DNA of 64,000 nucleotides from Arcobacteraceae bacterium (GTDB lineage Bacteria; Campylobacterota; Campylobacteria; Campylobacterales; Arcobacteraceae). The translations under genes were made by a program, and so were the position numbers. Shown here one piece after another: positions 19,540-28,231 of the stretch (its first letter is position 1; every line of letters begins with the position of its first letter). The notes below the pieces were generated by a model that made no database searches, was not told where the DNA came from, and saw only the letters and a program-made list of their open reading frames with translations. The stretch spans positions 1 to 64,000 of the forward strand of contig JAQUAG010000001.1 of NCBI GenBank assembly GCA_028687375.1, written 5' to 3'.

Positions 19540-19571
19540 GTTACCTTTTGTTTACCTTAAAAATATATAAT
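19540..19571 (+). promoter_or_regulatory. Promoter with the same direct-repeat box before the EF-hand gene
   Basis: The stretches TACCTTTT and GTTTACCTT (19542-19558) match the box before the two-component operon. A TATAAT at 19566-19571 lies 24 bases from the first T of TACC, exactly as there. It begins only a few bases after the kinase stop codon, so the EF-hand gene probably has its own regulator-controlled promoter. An AAAGGAG ribosome site follows at about 19585. Confidence 0.65.
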
Positions 19572-19596
19572 TTTTAAAATATCAAAAGGAGATAAC

Positions 19597-20502
19597 ATGA
19601 CAATATCTAGTAACAGTTACACAAGTAGTTTATTATCAACACAAACTACCCAAAGTACACAACAAAAACAACCACCAAGTGCCTCTGATTTAGTTTCAAA
19701 ACTGATGGAAAATAGTGATGTAAATGGAGATGGATTATTATCAGCGGATGAACTAAGTGGTTTAAGTTCTGAAAATTTTTCAGCAATGGATTCAAATAGT
19801 GACGGAAGTTTAAGTTCAGATGAATTAACAACTAGTTTTTCAACACTAATGGATGGTATACAAAATCAAGAGATAACACCAGAAGAGTTTGGAAGCTTTC
19901 TCTCTTCTATGGGACTTGATGTTCCTCCTCCACCTCAAGGAGGAGGGAAAGGTGGTCCAGATGTAGGAGCGATGGCAACGCAAATATTTGATGCAAAAGA
20001 TACCAATCAAGATGGATATGTTAGTGCCGAAGAGTTAGCCGTAGATAGCGATATATTCTCTTCAATAGATAGTGATGGTGATGGCAATATCACAAAAGAT
20101 GAGATGGAAAAAGGTCTAAAATCACTATTTGATAGTGCAAAAAATGGCGATATTAGCCAAGAAGAATTTAGTAGTATTATGGATCAACTAGGTGTAGAAG
20201 CACCACCTCCACCACCAAGTAAAGATGCAACACAAAATGACAATAGCTCAACATCTTCAACAACTTCTATGGAAGACTATACGTTAAAACTGATATCAAC
20301 TTTGATAGATGCTTTACAGTCTGAACAATCAAATAGTAGTACAACTACTAGTGATAATTCAACTTTAGATTTGAAAAAATTTAAAGAGATGATGAATATG
20401 GTAAATAACCAAACACAAAATTCTCAAACAGCTAGTGACCTTAGTGAGTTTTTAAAAAATCTCACATCAACTCTTAGCTCATCTAAATCTTCGTATGCGT
20501 AA
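19597..20502 (+). CDS. Four-EF-hand calcium-binding protein
   Basis: This is a 301-residue acidic, Ser/Thr/Gln-rich protein with no signal peptide or membrane helix. Four canonical EF-hand loops are visible: DVNGDGLLSADE (41-52), DSNSDGSLSSDE (65-76), DTNQDGYVSAEE (135-146) and DSDGDGNITKDE (158-169). Two tandem units (about 30-112 and 125-206) each hold an EF pair, a degenerate loop and a Pro-rich tail (VPPPPQGGG, APPPPPS). The last ~90 residues are low complexity. Such proteins bind Ca2+; whether it is exported (for example without a Sec signal) is unknown. It is the probable target of the two-component system just upstream. Confidence 0.85.
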   Translation: MTISSNSYTSSLLSTQTTQSTQQKQPPSASDLVSKLMENSDVNGDGLLSADELSGLSSENFSAMDSNSDGSLSSDELTTSFSTLMDGIQNQEITPEEFGSFLSSMGLDVPPPPQGGGKGGPDVGAMATQIFDAKDTNQDGYVSAEELAVDSDIFSSIDSDGDGNITKDEMEKGLKSLFDSAKNGDISQEEFSSIMDQLGVEAPPPPPSKDATQNDNSSTSSTTSMEDYTLKLISTLIDALQSEQSNSSTTTSDNSTLDLKKFKEMMNMVNNQTQNSQTASDLSEFLKNLTSTLSSSKSSYA

Positions 20503-20537
20503 AGATTATAAAATATCTACAATTAAATAAAGAGGAA

Positions 20538-20566
20538 TATATGGTTTTAGCAACATTAACCATATA
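20538..20566 (+). terminator. Hairpin after the EF-hand gene
   Basis: TATATGGTT (20538-20546) pairs perfectly with AACCATATA (20558-20566) around an 11-base loop, and is followed by a C- and T-rich stretch. It lies 35 bases after the EF-hand stop codon. The rest of the 283-bp gap before the surface-protein gene is AT-rich and probably holds that gene's promoter, with a TATAAT near 20670. Confidence 0.45.
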
Positions 20567-20785
20567 CTCCCCCTCCTTTACAAATAATTTCTACCATATA
20601 TACTAAATATTAACTACTTTTAGAAAATCTCTTTGTATCCATTTTGTAACATTTATAAAGAATAGTTATAATATATACACCGAATATCTTGAGATTTTAT
20701 CTTTTTTCTCTATCTTTTTGTATAAGTTTTTGTTACAATACTTCTTATTGAATAATCATTCATATTTTAATTTTAGGAGGAAAGA

Positions 20786-23700
20786 ATGTCAAAGTATATA
20801 AAAAAACTACTAATACCATCACTTATGATATCTAGTATAAATTTATATGGAATATGTACAGATGTTGGAGGGCAATGGTTAATTGATGGTAATCCAATGA
20901 ATGGTTTTTACAGCACTGAGCAAGAGTGCCTTGCTGCAGAAGGTGGAGGAAGTGGAGGGGACAACCTCCCAACATCTTCTGATAAGATTTTTACTACGTC
21001 ACTATCTACTGGAGATAACTATACCTTTAGTATTGAAGATTTTGCGTATGCTGATTTAGATAACGATCCGTTATCTGTTATTACTATTTCAACGACATAC
21101 CTTGCAGATGATACCCATGGTAGCTTTGATGGTGATATTTATATAGATGCAAATTCAAATGGAATTATTGATAGTGGTGAAAATATACCTGTAGCATACC
21201 TTTCAAATAATGTTTTATCGGCAGTTCAAGATGGAAAGTTAAAATTTAAACCATCGGCTGGTGGGATACATGATATCTATTTTGTGGTTGGAAATAGTAA
21301 AGCATATGCTGTAAATGCAAATAATCTTAAATTTACAGTTATTGAATCAATTAAATATACTCTAACATTTGAAGAAAATGGTGGTTCAACTGTAACAGAC
21401 CAATCAATTAATGAAAATTCAACAGCAACTGAACCTACAAGTCCTACTAAATCAGGTTATACATTTGGTGGATGGTACACAGATGTAGGGCTTACAAATG
21501 CTTATAATTTTTCAACACAACTAAGTGCAAATACAACACTATATGCAAAATGGACAATTATTAATAATGCACCAACAAATTTAACTTTGTCTGCTTCTAC
21601 AATTGCTGAAAATAGTGCACAAAATACAAAAGTTGGTGACTTCTCTACCACAGATGATGGTACTATTTTTACTTATAGCTTTTGTAATGGTGTAAATGAT
21701 GGTAATTTTACTATTTCAGGAAATTCACTATTAGTAAAAAATAATTTAGACTACGAAGCTGCAACTACTCAAACTATCTGCGTAAAAACAACAGATAGTG
21801 GCAGTCTAAGTTTCAGCAAAAATTTTACTATCAACGTTACTAATGTGAATGAAGCTCCAGTAATAACAAGTACAGCTATCACAAGTAACACAATAAATAC
21901 ACTCTATAGCTATACTCCAACTGCAACCGATCCAGAAGATGACAATATCACTTGGAGCGTAGGAACTGGAACGACACTACCTACTTGGCTCTCTTTTGAC
22001 AACGGTGTGAAAGTAAATCCTAATTTTACGATTACAAATACTTACAATATTACAAACTATTTAGTTGATATTTCAGAAAATTATACAACTGGTGATTTAT
22101 TAACTTTTGATAGTTCAAAATTGCCTTCAGGTGTAACTGGTAGTTTTGATGCAACAAAAGGATTACTAAAATTTACAGGTAGTGCAACACCAGCGAGTTG
22201 GCAAGAATTATTAAGAACTGTTAAAATGACATTTTCAAATACAAGTACATTAGCAAGGAAAGTAAGCTTTACAGAGGGTAGCAATGTTGGTTTAAAAATC
22301 AATGGAGTTATGCACTACTATGAGGTAGTAAATGAAAGTAAAAGTTGGACTAGTGCTAAAAGTGCTGCTGAAGCTAAAACATTCAATGGTTTAAAAGGCT
22401 ATCTTGTAACAATCACTTCTCAAGTAGAAAATGATTTTATTGTTCAAAAAGTTAATAGTGACTCTTGGATTGGTGCTTCAGATGCACAAACTGAAAGAGA
22501 ATGGAAATGGGTAACAGGACCAGAATCAGGTACTTACTTCTTCAACCAAATCTCACAAGGGGGAGGAAATGCTATCAATGGACTATACTCAAATTGGTCT
22601 TCTGGTGAACCAAATCAATATCTTGGTGCTAATGAAGACTATGGACATATCTATGCTTCAAATAAAAAATGGAACGACTTTCCAGAGTACTATGCAATTA
22701 GTTATATAGTGGAGTATGGTGGAATGGGTAATGATGCTAGTACAAGTGATATAACAAAAACAACTACAGTATCACCTTCTCCATTAAGACTTTATGGTAC
22801 TCCTACAGCAAATGGAACTTATAATGTAACTCTTAGTGTAACAGATAGTGGTGGACATACAACACAACATCCATTTAGTATCACGGTATCAAATAGTAAT
22901 CTTACACCAACCGTTACAAGTACAGCAATTACAACAGCAACAGTGGGAACTCCTTATGAGTATGTATTAGAAGCAAGTGATGACAATGGTGATACACTTA
23001 CGTGGAGTAGCTCAACGCTTCCTAGTTGGCTAACTTTAAGTTCATTAAATGGTATAACAAAATTAAAAGGAACTCCAACAAGTTCCAATGTAGGAGCAAA
23101 TAGTGTATCACTTAGTGTAAGTGATGGAAAACTATCAGCAACTCACAATTTTAGTATCACTGTAGAAGGAGTTCCAGCAATACAAATAACAAGCACACCA
23201 ACTGAAAATGCAACACTAACTTCTAGCTATATTTATTATCCAACAGCAAAAAGTAGCACAGGGAAACCTATCGCTTGGAGTGTTAAAAATGGGACAAATC
23301 TGCCAGCTGGTATCACTTTAGAGGTAGCAAATAGTATTGAAACTATAGCTAGTGGATTATCATACCCAGCAGGAATTATCACAGATATGAATGGAAATGT
23401 GTATGTTGCAGATAGAACAGCTTATAGTGTGAAAAAGATAGATACAAATGGGACTTTAACAACACTTATTGGTAGAAATAGTACAAATGAGATGCCAGAA
23501 GATATCACTATAGATAAAGATGGTTATCTTTATGTTGCTTATTATGCAAAAGATTATGTGAAAAAATTTAACACTACTGGTACTCTTATAGAAACAATCA
23601 ATAGTAAAGCTGGTTATTATAATTCTGAAATTGAAGTAGATAGTCTGGGAAATATATATTTACTTTCTTACAAATACAATAGTAACTTGATTGATACTGA

Positions 23701-24745
23701 ATATATAAGTCAAAAGATATCAAATGGTATATCTACAACTTTAACTACAGACAGTGGATTAAATAGATACGATGCCTTTGCAATAGATAACACCGATACA
23801 CTCTATATTCAGGATTCTATATCAAACTTATCTAAAATAACCTCAAATGGAACGAAAAGTTCTCTAGAGACAAGTATCCATGCTTATGATTTAGCTGTAA
23901 ATAATGGATATTATTACTATATCTCTAATCATAAACTTTACAAAATGTCTATTGATAGTGGAAATAGCACTGTTTTAGTAGGTAGTGGTTTAGGTTATTA
24001 TCCAAAAGATATAGAAATCGCAGATGACAATAGTACTATTTATATCGCTGATACATCGAATAAAGCAGTTAAAAAATACTACCAAACTTCAAGACTAAGT
24101 GGTACTCCTACTTCAAGTGGAACATACTCTATCACTTTAGTGGCTACTGATGGTGCTGGAAATAGTTTAGAACAAACTTTTAATCTTCTTGTTGATGCAA
24201 CTGAAAATAGTGCAAATCAAACTATCGCTTCAGGTGAAAGTACAATCACAAGTGACAATATCCCTATCTCTGTAAGCACGATTGGTAATACAAAAAAAGC
24301 AATAGCTATGATTGAGGGAAGTGATGGATTGGCAATACAAACTACTGTAACACAAACAACAAGTGGATATAGTTTAGCAAGTATGTCAGTAGGGGGAACT
24401 ACTTCAACTATTGAATCAACAAATAATAGTAATATAAATATTACTCCAACTGGGACAATATTTACAACTCAAAGTGGTTATGCTACGATAGATACAGCAG
24501 GTTTGATAAAAGGTTACTTCGGAAATAATGTTATTCATACATTTGGTAGTATGAATTTTAATGATCTAATAAATAGTAGTTATAATAATCTGTCAATTAT
24601 AGCATCTCCAACAAGTGCAACAATAGACGATGGTAGCAATAGCATCACTATTGGAGTAACAGGAGGAAGATTTACTATTGATGCATCAACTTCAAGAACA
24701 CCATCAATAAATCTAATTGGTAAAGGTACAATAAATGCTAATTAA
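20786..24745 (+). CDS. Large modular surface protein: lectin, Ig-like and NHL domains
   Basis: This is a 1319-residue exported protein with an N-terminal Sec signal peptide (MSKYIKKLLIPSLMISSINLYG). Domains in order: a Cys-containing start (~25-60); a region with an acidic DANSNGIIDSGE loop (~130); a Listeria-Bacteroides (InlB-type) repeat (~190-257) ending in FGGWYTD and TLYAKW; a cadherin-like domain (~260-355); a He_PIG/Ig segment (~357-405); a C-type-lectin-like domain (~509-650) with WIGASD and WSSGEPNQ; more He_PIG segments (~665-795 and ~800-850); an NHL-type beta-propeller (~850-1100); a last He_PIG; and a Thr/Ser-rich beta tail (~1145-1319). No LPXTG or obvious autotransporter barrel is seen. 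Likely an adhesin; the ligand is unknown. Confidence 0.8.
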   Translation: MSKYIKKLLIPSLMISSINLYGICTDVGGQWLIDGNPMNGFYSTEQECLAAEGGGSGGDNLPTSSDKIFTTSLSTGDNYTFSIEDFAYADLDNDPLSVITISTTYLADDTHGSFDGDIYIDANSNGIIDSGENIPVAYLSNNVLSAVQDGKLKFKPSAGGIHDIYFVVGNSKAYAVNANNLKFTVIESIKYTLTFEENGGSTVTDQSINENSTATEPTSPTKSGYTFGGWYTDVGLTNAYNFSTQLSANTTLYAKWTIINNAPTNLTLSASTIAENSAQNTKVGDFSTTDDGTIFTYSFCNGVNDGNFTISGNSLLVKNNLDYEAATTQTICVKTTDSGSLSFSKNFTINVTNVNEAPVITSTAITSNTINTLYSYTPTATDPEDDNITWSVGTGTTLPTWLSFDNGVKVNPNFTITNTYNITNYLVDISENYTTGDLLTFDSSKLPSGVTGSFDATKGLLKFTGSATPASWQELLRTVKMTFSNTSTLARKVSFTEGSNVGLKINGVMHYYEVVNESKSWTSAKSAAEAKTFNGLKGYLVTITSQVENDFIVQKVNSDSWIGASDAQTEREWKWVTGPESGTYFFNQISQGGGNAINGLYSNWSSGEPNQYLGANEDYGHIYASNKKWNDFPEYYAISYIVEYGGMGNDASTSDITKTTTVSPSPLRLYGTPTANGTYNVTLSVTDSGGHTTQHPFSITVSNSNLTPTVTSTAITTATVGTPYEYVLEASDDNGDTLTWSSSTLPSWLTLSSLNGITKLKGTPTSSNVGANSVSLSVSDGKLSATHNFSITVEGVPAIQITSTPTENATLTSSYIYYPTAKSSTGKPIAWSVKNGTNLPAGITLEVANSIETIASGLSYPAGIITDMNGNVYVADRTAYSVKKIDTNGTLTTLIGRNSTNEMPEDITIDKDGYLYVAYYAKDYVKKFNTTGTLIETINSKAGYYNSEIEVDSLGNIYLLSYKYNSNLIDTEYISQKISNGISTTLTTDSGLNRYDAFAIDNTDTLYIQDSISNLSKITSNGTKSSLETSIHAYDLAVNNGYYYYISNHKLYKMSIDSGNSTVLVGSGLGYYPKDIEIADDNSTIYIADTSNKAVKKYYQTSRLSGTPTSSGTYSITLVATDGAGNSLEQTFNLLVDATENSANQTIASGESTITSDNIPISVSTIGNTKKAIAMIEGSDGLAIQTTVTQTTSGYSLASMSVGGTTSTIESTNNSNINITPTGTIFTTQSGYATIDTAGLIKGYFGNNVIHTFGSMNFNDLINSSYNNLSIIASPTSATIDDGSNSITIGVTGGRFTIDASTSRTPSINLIGKGTINAN

Positions 24746-24761
24746 AACTAAGGAATCGATA

Positions 24762-25007
24762 ATGAAAAAAACAATATTAAAATCTATACTATTTTTTATA
24801 GTTATTCTTTTAAGTGGATGTGGTAGTGGTACTGATTCAACTAAAACTGTTATTACTATGGCTTTAGACCAGAACTATACAATCGAAAGTGGTGATGTTA
24901 TTACTACCACTTCAGATGATGCAAATGTAACAGTTACTCTCCAAGCAGAAGATGGAACAAGAATTGCTAGACTTGTAAGTGGTACGGCAATTATCGAGCA
25001 ATACTAA
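24762..25007 (+). CDS. Small lipoprotein after the surface protein
   Basis: This 81-residue protein has a signal peptide and lipobox LLSGC, so it is probably lipidated at Cys20 or nearby. The mature part is a short beta-rich, Thr/Asp-rich domain (TVITMALDQNYTIESGDVIT) that resembles in style the C-terminal tail of the preceding protein. The ATG used here has AAGG upstream; a longer start would lie inside the previous gene. It begins 16 bases after the surface-protein stop codon and may anchor or assist that protein. Function unknown. Confidence 0.7.
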   Translation: MKKTILKSILFFIVILLSGCGSGTDSTKTVITMALDQNYTIESGDVITTTSDDANVTVTLQAEDGTRIARLVSGTAIIEQY

Positions 25008-25016
25008 AAAACATAT

Positions 25017-25044
25017 GGTTGATAGAAAAAGATTTCTATCAACC
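25017..25044. terminator. Perfect 12-bp hairpin, convergent terminator
   Basis: GGTTGATAGAAA (25017-25028) pairs exactly with TTTCTATCAACC (25033-25044) around an AAGA loop. Read on the minus strand, it is followed by a run of six T residues near 25006-25011, so it best terminates the ABC exporter operon, and it also lies just past the lipoprotein gene. Confidence 0.75.
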
Positions 25045-25059
25045 TTGACTTCAAATAAC

Positions 25060-26163
25060 TTAAATACTCTTTTTAAATCTAAGAGCTGCTATAGTGATAA
25101 ATAAACTCCCAAGTGCCACAAGTGCTAAAAAATCATCTATCAAATCAAAAAAATCAGCACCCCTTAGAACAATTCCACGCATAATATCTATAAAATAAGT
25201 AGCTGGGATAATGTAACTTACAAGATAGATAATATCAGGCATACTCTCTCTTGGAAACATAAATCCAGAGAGTAAAATAGCAGGAAGCATCGTCAAAAAG
25301 GCATATTGAATCGCTTGCATTTGATTTTGGGCTTTTGTTGAGATAAGTACTCCAAGTCCGAGCATACAAAAAATATAAACCAAACTCATAAATAAAAGCA
25401 ACACAATGCTTCCTGAAATAGGCACTCCAAAGAGATACCGCATCAGTAAAAGAACAATGATAACTTGAAAAAAAGCGATGATATTATAGGGTGCTATTTT
25501 CCCAAGCATAAGTCCAAGAGGTTGGATTGGAGTTACTAAGATTTGTTCTAAAGTACCTTTTTCTTTCTCTTTTACAATCGATAGAGAGGTAAGGATAACT
25601 GTTGTGATATTTAAAATAACAGCGATAAGTCCAGGGACCATAAAGTTTGTCGTTTTAGAATCTGGATTAAATAACATCTGAGTTCGCACATCAATATTGT
25701 TTGTGGATACTTTTAGATTTTGCAAAGTGGTGGTAAGTTTCACACCAATTAGTGACGCTGCTTGCATAGCTTGTGAAGCCACAGTTGAATCACTCCCATC
25801 TATAAGGACAAGGACACTTCCACTTCTTTTAGCTAATAGTTCACTACTGTAATTTTGCGGAATTATAATCCCTACTTGTGCCTCTCCTCGCACAATCTCT
25901 TTGATAAGTTCCTCTTTACTATTTACTTCATTTTTCACTTTAAAGTAGCCACTATTTTCAAAACTCCAAAGTAACTCACTACTTTTTGCACTTCTATCTA
26001 AGTTTAAAACTACCGTTTTTATGTCACTTACCGTTGTATTGATAGCATATCCAAAAATAAGCAGTTGCATAATTGGTATCAAAAAGATAAAAATAAGTGT
26101 CGTTCTATCTCTTTTAATTTGTTTACTCTCTTTGTAAAAAATAGCTCCAAACCCTTTCAACAT
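25060..26163 (-). CDS. ABC-2 type exporter permease (YhhJ/YbhR-like)
   Basis: This is a 367-residue inner-membrane protein of the ABC-2 permease family: one N-terminal helix, a large periplasmic loop (about 45-170), and five C-terminal helices. The family motif KEKEKGTLEQILVTPIQP lies near residue 200. It directly abuts the ATP-binding gene, and a HlyD-like adaptor starts the operon, so the three form an export pump of the YbhFSR/YhiI-YhhJ type. Substrates of such pumps are usually drugs or hydrophobic compounds; nothing here identifies this one. Confidence 0.88.
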   Translation of the reverse strand: MLKGFGAIFYKESKQIKRDRTTLIFIFLIPIMQLLIFGYAINTTVSDIKTVVLNLDRSAKSSELLWSFENSGYFKVKNEVNSKEELIKEIVRGEAQVGIIIPQNYSSELLAKRSGSVLVLIDGSDSTVASQAMQAASLIGVKLTTTLQNLKVSTNNIDVRTQMLFNPDSKTTNFMVPGLIAVILNITTVILTSLSIVKEKEKGTLEQILVTPIQPLGLMLGKIAPYNIIAFFQVIIVLLLMRYLFGVPISGSIVLLLFMSLVYIFCMLGLGVLISTKAQNQMQAIQYAFLTMLPAILLSGFMFPRESMPDIIYLVSYIIPATYFIDIMRGIVLRGADFFDLIDDFLALVALGSLFITIAALRFKKSI

Positions 26164-27102
26164 CTAGTTATCCGCCAGTTTTGTTAAAGTTACAAAAACA
26201 TCTTCAAGCGACGGAGCGATAGCTCTTACCTCATCGCACTCAACATCATTCTCTTTTAAATAATTTATAATCTCATCATTTGAAATATTTTCTTGATAAA
26301 GTAAATGGACAAATCGTCCAAAGATAGTAGCTTCTTGTACAAATGGTGCATTTTTAAATATTTTAAGAGCTTTTGCTATTGGTGTTGCCATCACTTCAGC
26401 TCTTTTATATCCCTCAGGATTGACCTCTTTTAAAGCTCGAAGTTCATCAAGAGTTCCATTTGCTATTAGATTTCCTAGATAAATATATCCCAAACTACCA
26501 CATCTTTCAGCCTCATCCATATAGTGAGTGGTTACAAAAAAAGTCATTTTGTTTGCTGCATATTCAAAGAAAATATCCCACAAATCTCTTCTAGCAACGG
26601 GGTCGATTCCAGCTGTTGGTTCATCTAAAAAAAGCACTTTTGGCTCATGAAAAATAGCACAAGCGAAAGCAAGTCGCTGTTTCCATCCGCCACTTAGATT
26701 GCCAGCAAGTTTATTTTCAAATACACGAAGGTCTAGTTTATCAAGTAAAAAATTAGCCCTTGTATCTATTTGTTTTTGAGTAAGTCCATAGATTGAGCCA
26801 TAAAAATGCATATTTTCTAATACAGTCAAATCCTCATAAAGACTAAACTTTTGAGACATATAGCCCACATTTTTTCGTATCTCTTCCCCATCAATAACAG
26901 TATCAAATCCTAGCACACTCCCACTTCCACCATCAGGTATCAAAAGTCCACAAAGCATCTTTATAACTGTCGTTTTCCCAGAACCATTTGGTCCTAAAAA
27001 TCCATAAATCTCCCCCTCTTTTACTTCAATATTCAAATTATTTACTACAGAAATATTATTAAACTTTTTTGTAAGATTGGTGGTTTTGATAGTCGTTATC
27101 AT
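26164..27102 (-). CDS. ABC transporter ATP-binding protein
   Basis: This is a 312-residue cytoplasmic ATPase with Walker A GPNGSGKTT (residues ~38-46), a Q-loop, the signature LSGGWKQR near 139, Walker B VLFLDEPTAGIDP near 160, and the switch His in FFVTTHYMDEAER. The C-terminal ~80 residues are the extension common in drug-export ABC proteins. The signature has Trp in place of the usual Gln/Met after LSGG, a normal variant. It lies one base after the adaptor gene and zero bases before the permease gene, so all three are one transcript. Confidence 0.92.
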   Translation of the reverse strand: MITTIKTTNLTKKFNNISVVNNLNIEVKEGEIYGFLGPNGSGKTTVIKMLCGLLIPDGGSGSVLGFDTVIDGEEIRKNVGYMSQKFSLYEDLTVLENMHFYGSIYGLTQKQIDTRANFLLDKLDLRVFENKLAGNLSGGWKQRLAFACAIFHEPKVLFLDEPTAGIDPVARRDLWDIFFEYAANKMTFFVTTHYMDEAERCGSLGYIYLGNLIANGTLDELRALKEVNPEGYKRAEVMATPIAKALKIFKNAPFVQEATIFGRFVHLLYQENISNDEIINYLKENDVECDEVRAIAPSLEDVFVTLTKLADN

Positions 27103-27103
27103 C

Positions 27104-28069
27104 TTATTTTAAAAACACCTCAATTATCATCCCATTTTTTAAAATAGCATCTTTCACTTTTGCTTTAACTGCGAAAAGAAGATTGTCTCTATCATCTTTA
27201 GTGGCGATATTTTTAGGGGTAAATTCCGCTGATTGAGAGATATAAAAAACTTCCCCCTCATATTTTGTAGTTGAATTATCTATTGTGATATAAACTTTTT
27301 GCCCCAAAGAGATAAGATTTAGTTTTGTCTGTGACACATAAAATTTTGCATATTTTTCATCTTCTAAGTCAATTTGCACAATAGCTTGATTTGGATTGAT
27401 AAGGTCACCAATTTGAGCTGAGATATTTTGTACAATCCCATCACTTGAAGCTTTTATAATAGATTCTTTGAGATTTAATTTCGCTAAGTTTAGGTTTGCT
27501 TCTATCTCTTTGATACTCTCTTTTGCTAAACTTTTATCTTCATCTCTATACCCACCACTAAGAAGTTCAAGTTTTTTGGCACTAACCTCCTTTTGTGCTT
27601 TTGCTTGTAAATAGATACTTTGTGTATCATCATAATCTTTACTCGTTCCCACTCCACTTGCAAAGAGTATTTTTTGTCTTTCAAAGTTTACTTTAGCATT
27701 ATTTAAAACAGCAGATTTCAAATCCAAATCAGCTTTTGCACTCTCTATCTCCTCTTTTTGATAGCCATTTTTGAGTTTTCGTAAAGTGATTTTTGCTTGA
27801 TTATATTTCGTTTCTAAAAGGGCAATTTGAAGTTTTTGGGAATCACTATCTAAAACTATGAGATCTTCCCCTTTTTTAACACTATCCCCTTCATTTTTAT
27901 ATATAGCTTTTATTCTTCCACCAAATTTTGAACCTACATAAGCACTTTTTGAATCTATTTGACCACTAAAAGAGAGTTCTTTTGGCTTATTGAGAGGAAA
28001 ATTAAAATAGATATATCCACCAACTCCAACGATTAACAAAAGGATAAAAAAAGATTTAAAGAGTTTCAA
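27104..28069 (-). CDS. HlyD-family periplasmic adaptor
   Basis: This is a 321-residue membrane fusion protein with one N-terminal helix (about 6-24), a biotinyl-lipoyl half near 45-75 (VGSKFGGRIKAIYKNEGDSVKKGEDLIVLDS), a long coiled coil (about 80-195), a second lipoyl half (ASSDGIVQNISAQIGDLI) and a beta-barrel end. It is the first gene of the adaptor-ATPase-permease operon and would link the pump to an outer-membrane TolC-like channel, which is not encoded here. It is divergent from the CrtI-like gene across 162 bp. Confidence 0.9.
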   Translation of the reverse strand: MKLFKSFFILLLIVGVGGYIYFNFPLNKPKELSFSGQIDSKSAYVGSKFGGRIKAIYKNEGDSVKKGEDLIVLDSDSQKLQIALLETKYNQAKITLRKLKNGYQKEEIESAKADLDLKSAVLNNAKVNFERQKILFASGVGTSKDYDDTQSIYLQAKAQKEVSAKKLELLSGGYRDEDKSLAKESIKEIEANLNLAKLNLKESIIKASSDGIVQNISAQIGDLINPNQAIVQIDLEDEKYAKFYVSQTKLNLISLGQKVYITIDNSTTKYEGEVFYISQSAEFTPKNIATKDDRDNLLFAVKAKVKDAILKNGMIIEVFLK

Positions 28070-28231
28070 ACTGACTTCCTTATTTTTAATGATTGATTTT
28101 ATACCAATTTCAATTTATTCTTTCTAATTTCATAAAAAAGATTTATTACAGAACGATAAAACGACAAAATCACTATACTAAAATTCAACCTCTTAGATAC
28201 TATAATAAAAAATATTAAATGAAAGATTGCT

